Shown here one piece after another: positions 38,973-49,650 of a stretch of DNA of 64,000 nucleotides (positions are counted from its first letter, which is position 1; every line of letters begins with the position of its first letter). Location: NCBI GenBank assembly GCA_021613535.1, contig CP075495.1, positions 4,278,001-4,342,000 on the forward strand, written 5' to 3'. The position numbers and the translations under genes are program-made. The notes under the pieces were generated by a model that saw only the letters and a list, made by a program, of their open reading frames with translations, ran no database searches and was not told where the DNA came from. The stretch is from Adineta vaga. Its lineage: Eukaryota > Rotifera.

Positions 38973-40498
38973 TAATAAAAAAATAATCTCTAAATAAAAT
39001 CAAAATGGATAGGTGATAGAGGAAGTATACATATATATATATATATAATTGTTAAAAATGAATAATGCTTTTCAATTTACTTTCACCGGGGTGGGATTTT
39101 TTTCATCATAATTATACAAAAAAAGAAATGAAAGGAAAAAACATTATATACTACGTTTTTTTCCCTTCCTTTCCTTCTATGCAGAAGATAACAGTAAGAC
39201 AAAAAAGTTGTCTGATGCTTTAATCTATCAGTATACATCATAGTATATATATATATATTAACTTGATTTAAAATACTTACTGAGTTGAATTATCTTGCTC
39301 AAAAGTTTGTTATAATGTACATGTTTATTTGAAATCTTGACTTACTTTCAAAAATTTGTTTTTTTGTAAATGACATTAAAGTTAAAGATAAAACGTCTAC
39401 AAGCAGTTAGCTCTCTTTTTTATGCTTGTCAGTAAGGTAGTGTGATGAAAGACAAAATGATTTTTTATTTCAAATATTATTCATACGATATAGATATGCT
39501 GATTCAGATATGAGTTAGTCATATTCATATAAGGAATATGCCAATGAATGTTGAAGTAAAAAAATACGTATGTAAATGCTCTTATAATAAACGACACATA
39601 TGCTTGTAGCAATAAAAAAAATGTCCGAAAAGTCTTCTATTAACACTTCGATTTATAGAAAAATGGTACTAAGTTTTTTTCGACTTTACACATAATTCTC
39701 AATATTTAAAGAACTTCTTCTATAGACAACGTTTAGAAAAGTGATATCAATAATTAATCTGATAATCTATAGTTCCAGTCTAGAATTATAATAGATTTTC
39801 TACGATCTCGATCGAGCAAAGGAAATTCTCAAAAGAATATCCGATTAAAACAAGATGTTTGCTACCTACAATACTTTATAATGAAATAAAAGTAGGTATT
39901 TCGAGGGGTGGTATTACGTTCCGCGAAAATTCACAGATGCTTTCAAAGTACAAATTCATGCAAATAAATATTTTTTGTCTCTTTTCCCAATGTTATTTTA
40001 CGATGAATAAACTGATTTGTACATGCCTTACATATGCAACATTTTTTTTTCGGCGATTTTATTCAACCTCTAACTTCAAGGTCATTCTGTTGTTTTTTAT
40101 CATATTAATGTTTTAACATATGTTCAATACATTTCATATGTCTGTTGTTTGATTAAAATGATCATTTATTGCTATATCACTTCATACTCATGGGATATCA
40201 ACTTTTGTGAATTCTATTAGAATATCAGTCCTTAACGTTGAACAAAAGTGTACGGTGATTCTTTTAGAATTACATGTTTAATTCGTTATTTTACATAAAA
40301 AATAAAAACGAAAATTTTCATAAGCGAATGAGACTGTTCATAAATGTACATATTCTTTCAGTTATGTCTGTCAAATTAACTTAAATGATAACAATTCATT
40401 TTATATGAATATTTGACTAATTTATAGTTTTATGAAAAGAAAAATACGCACAACTTTTGTTTCTTCTTGTAACCATAGTGATACATGAGATTCTAATA
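38973..40498. other. Gene-poor interval, left part (gene G promoter side)
   Basis: About 1.5 kb. It contains AT dinucleotide runs (39028-39048, 39243-39259), a kB-like GGGAAAAAAAC on the minus strand at 39155-39165 and a GGGGTGGGATTTTTTT block near 39088-39103. The 85-codon frame at 39859-40116 is not supported. No gene is visible. Confidence 0.45.
39155..39165 (-). promoter_or_regulatory. kB-like motif upstream of gene G
   Basis: The minus strand reads GGGAAAAAAAC, 183 bp before the gene G start codon. Same motif class as upstream of A, B, C and I. Function is inferred. Confidence 0.35.
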
Positions 40499-40847
40499 CA
40501 AATATAGTAATATGAAGCATTAGAACGAAACAAAATTTTAATTAAATATATGGGAAGATCTTTTATTAATCAGGAATTTTCGATCATTATCAGCTGTACC
40601 GCGAATATGAACATTCAAGAAAAAGAAAGATGTTACACAAGAAATTAAAACAAATATGAAATTTGATATTAATAACTTCATTTTGATCTAATTTAGTTTA
40701 GTTTCTTGTATAATATCTTTCTTCTTCCTGAATGTTCATGTTCGTGGTACAGTTGATAATGATCGAAAATTTCTGATTAATACAAGATCTTCTCATATAG
40801 TCAACTAAAATTTTATTTCGTTCTAATGCTTCATATTATTATATTTG
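40499..40847. repeat. Imperfect inverted repeat, 157 bp arms, 35 bp loop
   Basis: The left arm (40499-40655) and the reverse complement of the right arm (40691-40847) align without gaps with about 18-20 mismatches by eye (close to 88% identity). Arms start CAAATATA and end AAAT; shared blocks include GAAGCATTAGAACGAAA and TTTTCGATCATTATCA. A 15 bp identical sequence, TTTGTTTCTTCTTGT, lies at 40456-40470 and 40844-40858, on either side. No open frame spans the arms. It could be a foldback/MITE-like element or a source of a long hairpin RNA. No transposase is present. Confidence 0.85.
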
Positions 40848-40976
40848 TTTCTTCTTGTTTATGTTTAATCGAACATTTTCAAATACAATCAGTTGATGGT
40901 AATGATATTGACCTAACGATCATATTCCAAAAATAGATAGATTCTTTTCATTCATGATAAATATTTGAAAATATCT

Positions 40977-41325
40977 TTATTTGATGATAGATCTTGTTAC
41001 TGGAATAAACAATGAACGATGCTGTACTCTGGCATGGTTATTGTTAATAAAAATTGAACACGAATGAAGAAGTAAAAGTTGCTTATCACTATGTGAAAGC
41101 CTTGTAAGTGTTATACGCATCCATAATGATATGTCAGATCTAAAATGACTTCGAATATCAGACGTCAAGTTCTCATAAATGAATTCGAGATTATCAAAAC
41201 AAAATATAACTATTCACTTTGATAGTAATTGATTGTCTATTTGGTACAGTGACGTGTTTTATTCCATCCATTTTCATATCGAGCATATTGTTACAAAAAA
41301 TGAAGATATCAAAAAGACTAATGAA
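40977..41325 (-). pseudogene. Decayed NF-kB-like remnant (gene D/E/F type)
   Basis: On the minus strand, sequence near 41290-41325 translates to QYARYENG, similar to the xRxRYxSDG loop of genes D-F. A change of frame then gives DGIKHVTVPNRQSITIKV, like the following KHPVTIQL/KPMSIKV strand of those genes. Downstream, 41168-40977 reads DISLWMRITLTRLSHSD to RSLFIPVTRSIIK and stop, matching in order the IVITMVTSTNNPSH to SIFVPLTQSDI block of gene D. No intact start, no continuation through the rest of the domain and an apparent frameshift indicate a pseudogene. Identification is by eye from short motifs. Confidence 0.55.
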
Positions 41326-42516
41326 TTAAGAGTTCGAATGAATTGTATTCTAGTACTGAAATTTATCATATCGTTGATATTCTACTTAGAAAATGAGATA
41401 ATATCGAACAATATTCACGGATGATTTGATAATGGATGGCATCTTTGATGTTTGCTTCTTTTATTTGTTAGTTTCATCAAATGGAAATATCATAAATCAA
41501 TTGCTGTTGCACTGCAGCAAGATCTACGAAATGTAAACGAATGCTACATAATAATGAGTTATATAAATATACATCTATTGGAATGTAGTGCCTTCATTCC
41601 GATTGTTTTTCGATAATGATGCCAAATAGTTAATAATCTTGTGTGAATCATCATCAAATATTTTATTGTAGTGAGTATTCAGTATCTAACAAAGTTTGAT
41701 TAAGATCGATCTTTTGTACTATCGAGTGTGTATAAAATTGGTTCTTCAGTCAATAGATTGAGCGAATTATTACACAATAAAATTATTAAGTAAGATTTAG
41801 ATCTTATTTATTTGCTGAAACTATTCAAAAGTAACAGATCCGTTGACGTTGCTACAAGAAATGCATTTTATCGGAATCATCAAAAATTCTAAATGGAGCT
41901 GCATAGTTATCGTTTTTAGGCTAATAATTCATGCTAAATGAAGATTTTCTTATATGAATAGCGATTTAATTGAATTATACAATTACTTATTGAGCTATTG
42001 ATGCTTTGTTGTGTACTGATTGTAAATAGTTAGACTCAAGAGGACGCTATCATTTGAATCGAGTGCATAGATACAACAGACAGAAGCAGGTGACACCACA
42101 ATTTACATGGTTTTTCTAGCTTTACTTCTTTCTCTTTTATCTATTCATTGCTTTGCTTTGTTCTCTTGTACTGTGTCATTCTCAAACCTTTGCATTACTC
42201 ACGAGTTGTAAAAGAAAAGATAAAATCTAGATTTTTGAAATAAATTCATATCATTATGAATCAAATGAATGTGTCATAGAAACTAATGTTACACACTTAA
42301 AAAAGAACGTATGAAAGTATACCTTTTGTTACACGCAATTGCCATAATATGAGTTTATTGTTTATTTCTTTATTATATATGATTATTTAAGAACAAAATA
42401 TGAGAAAAGCCATTTCATTTTCATTAAAATCAGAAGAAAGTAAGATATTTCGAATAAGATAAAATCTAACTACAAAAAAAATAGAAATTAAACAAACAGT
42501 ATGACATATCATTTTG
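41326..42516. other. Gene-poor interval, right part
   Basis: About 1.2 kb between the NF-kB remnant and the gene H stop codon. No open frame with support, no RNA gene and no clear repeat. Further N-terminal exons of the remnant may have decayed beyond recognition here. Confidence 0.4.
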
Positions 42517-45329
42517 TTAAGCATTCTGCTGATTATTCGTTAAAAGTTCAAAACAACGTGTATTTCCATGCAATTGTGCTGATTGAGCCGGTGTTTCATT
42601 CATTTTGTTCTCCTGTTTCAATAGATTGTTTTTCAATTTTTCAGACAGAATTGCTAAGATACTTTCAATTGCTTCAGCACCTGCATCTTCTTTCACATTT
42701 GCAAGTAAATGTAACATATTGTTACCATCATTATCTTTCGCTTCAATCACATCTTCTCGTTCCTTCACAATCAACTCAATCACTTGCCATTCATTACATC
42801 TTGCACCAACTAATAATACTGTTTCGCCATTTCCATTTCTTTTCTCTAACAGATTATTTGGTTCACGCATATTAGCCACTTGTTGAATTATCGTCGATAC
42901 TAATGGAATATATCCATGTTCAATAGCATCATGTAATGGTGGTGGATTTTCGTCACAGGTTGATAATAGAACACGAGTTCGCCGAAATAGTTTTGATGGA
43001 TCATTTGTTCGAACAAATGCGACTAATGCTTCTTGTAATTGATTGAGATATTTATCGAACTTAGCAGAACTATCTATCAGTTGAGAGAAGAGAAAGAGTG
43101 AGATGAAGTATTGTGAATAGGATGCAATGTGTCACAAACCATCGGTTGTTGTTGTTGTTGCCATTCTTGCTCTTGTTGTCGACGCAAATGATGGTTCTTT
43201 GTTTTTCTGATGAAAAAAATAAAAAGTATAGGCGAACATGATGGACAATAAAGAGAGAAGAGAACAAACCTCGTCAAGTGTGAGTTTACTCATGTTTTGA
43301 ATGATATCACCACCAGAGTCATCCTCACAGAAAAGGTCGGACCCACATCGTCTTTTATTGCTATTGTACAGCTGATTTGACACCGTTCTCTGTCGACAAT
43401 TTGGACACTCATACATGATTATTTTCCTCGCTAAAACACATATTGGTTAAAGCAGATCGATAGATCCACATACTAAAATGACATACGTGTCACATATGTA
43501 AAATCAATGGGAGCCAAATCGAAACCATCTTCATTAATGATCATTTCCACTTTAATATCTTGATCTCCAATAGGAAGTGAACATGGTGGTGCCAAAAACG
43601 AGAATGTTTTCTGATCCACAACAGAGATCTTATCGACACGTATTAATCGATTTAAACCAAAATTAAATAAAATATAATAGCCTTCAAAAATAATCAAGAA
43701 ACTTATTTGAGTATGAGAAAAATACAAACCAACTAACTTATCTTTTTGATGAGGTGTGGCATAACAACTAATATTTCATCGCCACCTCGATAATCAGCTT
43801 TTTTTGGTACACATTTGATTGAAGTAGACGTTATGTGATCAGGACAATTCGTATTTGATCCTTAAGAAAGGAAAAGAAAAACTCTATCACCATCTTCGCA
43901 CATTTATACGTACTTGCTCTATCTGTTGTTATATCAGTCATAACGTCAGATTCAATCGATGTGTGCCATTGTGGAGTTGGATACGGTTCACAATCTAATC
44001 GTTCAGCAATTGTAAAGAAAAGTTGAGACTTTCCCAACTGATATGTCTCAATAGTTTGTTTAACATTTTGTGAATTTTCAATACGTTGTTCATTCGATGA
44101 ACCTAAATATACGAAATTAGTATCGTATATTGTATCAATATAATATCTTAGTTGTTCCTACGATTGAATAGTATCATAGATCGATACGATCGTAATTCTT
44201 CTTGTCTCTTTTTAATTATAGTCAGTCGAAAACTAAACATATATATATAAGCATATGTCAAAACTAACGAGAAACAAAATCATAAATGTAACCATTACCT
44301 TTTTTCACCGGACTTCATCTCCTTGTCATTGACACGAAAATAGAGAGTATTTTGTTGAGATGCATGTTCAAAAGTATCATTATCTATTGAACTAAGCTCA
44401 TATGGATGAATATAATGATTATGTACTGTATCACTAGTTACAGTAACAAGATTAACTTGAATATATATTTTCCGATCTAAAGAACGCCACGCGTCTGGAA
44501 TCTAGTTTTTACAAAGAAAAAAGATTTGATTAGTTATGAAATTGTATAAGATACGATAAATAGTAAATTTATATTATTTCAAATTAAACTTTGAAATAAA
44601 TACTTTATTATTGTTCCATGTATTTTGAGGAAAACTACACATACCCTAATAGTTGGATATTGATGCATTCTGCTTCTTTGTCCTGTACGAATAAAACGAT
44701 TTGGTTGACTATTTTGATTGCCTTGTTCGCAAACATAACGTCCACGATAAAGTGGTTTTGGTTGAGCTATTACTTTAAGTTGTTCATTGTTGGATCGATC
44801 GAATGCGTTTTGTAAAGGAGCCATAATTAAAGGACTCGTTTGCGGTTGCTGATTATTCAAATCAGAAAGTAAATCATTGAAACTATCATCAATACCTTCT
44901 AATCCTTCTGCAGAAACAGCATCGGAAGCAAAGCCTGATGAACTTGAAGAACTTTGACTGTCTGAGATAGGAAATTCGAGACTATTCGTATTTGTAGTAT
45001 CGTTATCTAAAATGTGTATATAGATTATTTAAATAACAAAAAAAAATTAATGAATTATTGCACGTACTCGTATTATTATTATTATTATAAAAAAATGCAT
45101 CTAAATCTTAAAATAGAATTTAAAAATCAATTTTTTTAATATCAATCAAATCTACTTTCTAATTCGGTAAAATGCTCTGGTTCCACGTTTAATAAATCTG
45201 GTTCTAGTAGAAGTATGCTATCGGCTATATCTTGATACAGTAACAAATCTGTTTCTATCGAAAGAAAGATTATACAATAAATTAACTCTACTTGAATGAA
45301 TAAATACCCGAATAGTTTAAGCCAGCCAT
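42517..45329 (-). CDS. Relish/p105-like NF-kB gene H, with conserved RYVCE DNA-contact motif
   Basis: Start MAGLNYS at 45329, stop at 42517, roughly 700 residues in many exons. The N-terminal ~120 residues are acidic and Ser-rich (SDSQSSSSSSGFAS). The Rel N-domain begins AQPKPLYRGRYVCEQGNQN, which retains the Arg-Tyr-Val-Cys-Glu contact motif of NF-kB, then QYPTIRV. The IPT region has RGGDEILVVMPHL, KTFSFLAPPCSLPIGD and VEMIINEDG to IDFTYV. A YECPNCRQR Cys motif follows. The C-terminal part has ankyrin repeats (PPPLHDAIEHGYIPLVSTI, GETVLLVGARCNEWQVIELI, GNNMLHLLANV, ETPAQSAQLHGNTRCFELL). Of the ten paralogues this is the one most like a functional NF-kB precursor. Its 3' exons are almost identical to those of gene J. 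Confidence 0.85.
42673..43277 (-). repeat. Near-identical tract shared with gene J (copy in gene H)
   Basis: About 605 bp matches 49834-50438 at a constant offset of 7161 with only a few percent differences by eye, spanning ankyrin exons, an intron and a further exon. Sharp loss of identity on both sides suggests gene conversion or a recent partial duplication. Confidence 0.85.
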
Positions 45330-46366
45330 TTTGTTCGTTGTGCAATTTTGATAAACAATTTTTGATGGTATGTTAGAGCGAATAATGTTCCTTCCGCTTT
45401 TATACGAGGAAGATTTAGATAAACGTAATTGCAAGCAGTATTTCTTTTTAGCTCATGACGTGCTGGAACTTTCCCCAGACAGAACGAAAGAAAAACAATA
45501 CAATGCGATACATGCGAAATAACAAAATATAGGTCTCTCTCGATAAGATAAGAACATTAGTAGAGAGACGTCCGAGCAGCATACAAAACACGATGGTATA
45601 CATTACTGAATAGATTCAGGTCATGCTTGTAATCAAAGAAAAGGATAAAGTTTAAGATAGTATTAAGTATATCAAGTACTTTTTACAATAACGGGAAATA
45701 AGATTAGAATAGAAGTAATGAACAATTCAGTGATGTTTCGTTGTTATTTAGCTCTGCTGAATACTGATGAGTACGATAAGTAGCTGAATATAGTGTTTAA
45801 TCTTTTTACAATTTGAATCATACATAAGAAATTTAATATAGATCGATCGATGCATTTGATATTTGTCAGTAGACTATGAACTTTGAAAGATCAATATATA
45901 TTTGGCACATTTCATATGAAAAACATGATTACTGAAGATAATATTATAATAAAAGAGAAAGTATCAGCTAGAGATGTGCTTCTGATTGAGAGAAACACAT
46001 TGGTAAATATTTGATTCATTCATTTATATCATATTAGAATATTAGACAAGAAAACCTTTTCATGTTGTCTATTGGAATTATATACTTATTTCCAGCATGT
46101 TCTTACATATAAAATTGTTTTTTTATTTTCTCTTTTTGTTTCATATGACTATTTTGATGAGAAACTTGATAAGGATCACTTTTTTTCATGCAATTTTATT
46201 GGTTCGTATCAATTTAAATGCCATCATTTAATCACATAAAATCAAAATACATAAACATAGATGGAAAAGTTGGGAGAAGAGTAGGATTACAAAACATCAA
46301 AGCATCATATTCCTGAATAAAATAAAGAAAGACCGGGTTCAGACAAAACAATCTTGTGAAAGAACA
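45330..46366. other. Gene H promoter and gene I 3' flank
   Basis: About 1.04 kb without supported open frames. It contains a kB-consensus match at 45475-45484. No RNA gene is visible. Confidence 0.45.
45475..45486. promoter_or_regulatory. kB-consensus site upstream of gene H
   Basis: GGAACTTTCC (extending to GGAACTTTCCCC) matches GGRRNNYYCC in full and reads GGGGAAAGTTCC on the other strand. It lies ~146 bp upstream of the gene H start codon. It is the best kB match in the window; binding is inferred. Confidence 0.5.
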
Positions 46367-49362
46367 TTATTCATTCTCTGCATCATCATCATCATCATCA
46401 TCCGACGAACTTGTATCGTCGGAAATGTGTTGTAGAGGATAAATTGTTTGTAAATATTCCGTTATATCATCAAGATGTAGTGATTGCGCTAATTCCATTG
46501 GTGTCATAGTTAAATTACTTTGATTACCAATTTGATCTAATTTTCCGTCTTCAATTAAATATTTAATCATTTCTAAATCACTGTAACGAACAGCAAGATG
46601 AATGAGATTATCACCAGTTTGATTCTTTAATTCCTGTACATTGTTTTTGAAATATTTCAGAATATTTTTTGTAACTAATAGATTATTCTTTGAAATACTT
46701 AATTGTAATGGAGTTCGATGATCTTGATTTGGATGATCGAATTTTTCTTGAATTGAAAATGATTTTTTCAAACAATAATCAACTATTAAATCAATTATTT
46801 CAGTTGATATTGAATATAATGCCATGATATGAAAAATATTATTTTCCTTTTCATCTGTACAGTTCATCAATTCTTCCGAATCTATTTTCTCTAATAATAA
46901 TTTAACTATTTCTACATGATTGAGTCGAACAGCATGTAAAAGTGTATTTTCGCCCATATTGTTTTGGTTTTGAAGAATATCAATAGAAGCAATAGGAATA
47001 AATTTGGATAAAATATCAATATGATTTTTACTAATAGCAACATGTAATGATTGAGGTTGTTTTTTGATAAAAGTACGAGATAAACGAAGAAGTGGACCAT
47101 CATCATTATTTATAAATAATGACTCCACAACTTTAGAAAGTATTTGCATAATTCCATCCTTAGGATTTTCATTGACTTGAGTAGTTTGTATTGGTGAGAC
47201 AGGAGCTGAAATAATAATACAAATGAAAAGTATATCTTGACATTTATTCTCTGGAAGTATATTCGAATGAAGAATAAGACAGCGCTGCTTACCAGAGTTT
47301 GAAACTGTTCCTGCCGCTGCTGCTGCTGTTGTTGTTGTTGATGATGATTCAGGTAACTATGCGAAATATATAGTTTTTTCGAATGCATTGTGAAAAATGG
47401 AGATGTAACTTACAGGTTCAGATAATGATTCATGAAGTTTAGGAGAATTACCATCATTAGGTACAACACCATCATCCATATAAAACATATCAGACGCCAT
47501 ACGTTTATTTGGTCTGTTTGGTGTTGCATTATTTTGATTTATGATAGCATTCAATTGACAATTTGAACATTGATTTACTAGTAAAGCGAAACAAAAGACG
47601 AATATTTTATTTGAAGGAAAAATATTGACATTATTCCTTAAATTACCTGTTGGCATATAAAAATATGATATAGTTCCTATTTCACGAGTATCTTGTCGAA
47701 GGATAATATTCACCGGAATGATTTCATTGAATTGAAAAGGAAATATAGGTATTTTAAATGAGACAATTTGATCTTTGATAGTCAGATCGTTAACTGGTTG
47801 TGACCAATGTGGATTGACAGTATCACATTCGAATATCACTTTTAATACTGTAAAATGTAGTTTAAAAATAATAATTTCAAATCATAATCAATTCTATTTT
47901 ACTCACCTCCATATTTTTTTGGTTCAAGTTTTTTATCCGTCAAGATAATAATCATCTCTTCGGAATGTGTATTTAGACTGTACCGAGGTGCATACTTATA
48001 CACACGACAAAGAGGGACAGATGTATTTGTTCTATTGTTTACTGGTTGAGTATTATTTTCCGAATCTTTTCCTTTCGAATCAATTTCTATCATAATTTCA
48101 GAGAAAGCAGTAGTTTCTAGAAATGGAGTTATACATAATGTTTGATCTTGATCGACTTCTTTTTTAACAATAGTAAATGCTAGTTGACTTTTTTCAAGAC
48201 TATATCCTTTCTTCAATTGTTTTGGCGGGAGTTGTTGTGATTGAGCATTATCTTGTACATTTGAATCTAAATTCCAACAACAAGATAATTAATTCTTTCT
48301 TTTTGTCATTCAGTTTTCATATTTACAAACCATAACAATCGAATATTCGTAAATCTCCATACGCTTTCAATTCATTCTGTAATTTCTTTACAATTCGTAT
48401 TGATGGAAAGCTACAATATAAAGTTGAATAACTTTAACAATTGATAGAATTCTTCCGTACCTTTTAGTACCAGTTATATAATCTTCTTTCTGAATAGGAA
48501 CATAAACTGAATTATAATATAAATCATTTAATTGATCGTCAGTCGTATGCTCGAGTGAATACGGATGGATATAACGTAGATTAGTTTTATCGTTGATGAC
48601 TGTTACAAGACATACACGAACGTGATATGCTTGATTAGGATCAAGATATTTTTGTGGAATCTAAACAAATAATAGCAAAAGTTAATTCAAATCACACGTT
48701 AAACATACTCGAATAGCTGGTCCATTGTAATTTGAATTTTTAGTACGATTTTTTAATACACCTTGACGTTGATCGTTGTTGTTATAATCAGTTCGATAGC
48801 GTAGTTTTTTTCCATAATATGGTTCAGCAATGATTTCTATTTGTTCAGAATATGATTGCGTTAAAGCAAAGTCTTGAACACCAGCTAAATGAAAAGAAAA
48901 ATTCGTTATGAGAAATTGATTTATTCTAATATACTATTTGATATTTCTTGTTGATTTGAATTCGAGTTATTATCTGGAGAATAACCCGCTGGAGTTTGTG
49001 CATCTAAACCTAGGCTACTAAATCCTGGTGTTAACGGATCGAGATTGAGAAAGTTCTCTAAATCTAAAATAAAAACTTAATCTTAAAGAGATTTTTCTTT
49101 CATTTCCAAACCAGCATTGGTAGTGAAGTCAGAATATTGTCCTATAATGAGAAAAGATTATTAATATAATATTTTTTATTGATATTTCCATACAAAAAAC
49201 TATATTACCTATTGAATCTTCGAAGAATGAGAGCGATGTACTATCGAGAAAATTGGAATCTAGTTCAACAAACCAACAAAACTAAATAGATTATATTCAT
49301 ATATTCTTCTTATTATTACCAGTAGATAAATGGGTACTGCTTTGATTATTTGAACTTGTCAT
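46367..49362 (-). CDS. Relish/p105-like NF-kB gene I with the longest ankyrin region
   Basis: Start MTSSNNQSSTHLST at 49362, stop at 46367, roughly 800 residues. The acidic N-terminal region is followed by a Rel N-domain starting PYYGKKLRYRTDYNNND, then AIRIPQKYLD, RVCLVTVIND, SIRIVKKLQNELK and LEKSQLAFTIVKKE. The IPT-like part has YSLNTHSEEMIIILTDKK, where the GGDEI strand is degenerate, and IVSFKIPIFPF. The Cys motif is NQCSNCQLN. The C-terminal 260-residue exon carries about five ankyrin repeats (SLHVAISKNHIDILSKFI, NTLLHAVRLNHVEIVKLLL, RTPLQLSISKNN, DNLIHLAVRYSDLEMIKYLI, TPMELAQSLHLDDITEYL) and ends in an acidic tail, ISDDTSSSDDDDDDDAENE. It has the largest inhibitory module of the set. 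Confidence 0.82.
46379..46401. repeat. CAT/ATG trinucleotide run encoding the poly-Asp tail of gene I
   Basis: Seven to eight tandem CAT units on the plus strand encode the Asp run at the C-terminus of gene I. Coding microsatellite. Confidence 0.8.
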
Positions 49363-49496
49363 AATGCTGTTTCAATAAATGTAATCTACAATGAAAAATC
49401 TATTTCGATATGAGAATATATATCTCTTTTTTTTCTTTTTATTATTTATACCGAATATATATATACATATATATACATACTGACTTTTTTGAAACA

Positions 49497-49506
49497 GGGA
49501 AAAAAC
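49497..49506 (+). promoter_or_regulatory. kB-like motif upstream of gene I
   Basis: GGGAAAAAAC on the plus strand, 135 bp before the gene I start codon, in the short spacer before gene J ends. The orientation relative to the gene is opposite to that of B, C and G, which is acceptable for kB sites. Function is inferred. Confidence 0.35.
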
Positions 49507-49650
49507 AAGCTTTGATTTGTTAACACATTTGAGTCATAGAAACAACAGTATTTTCGATAGGTTGATGATTATCGAATGATTTTATTTGAAAAAAATTGAC
49601 AGAAAAACAGAATATGAACATGAAAGAGACACACATAGATTATATTTATC

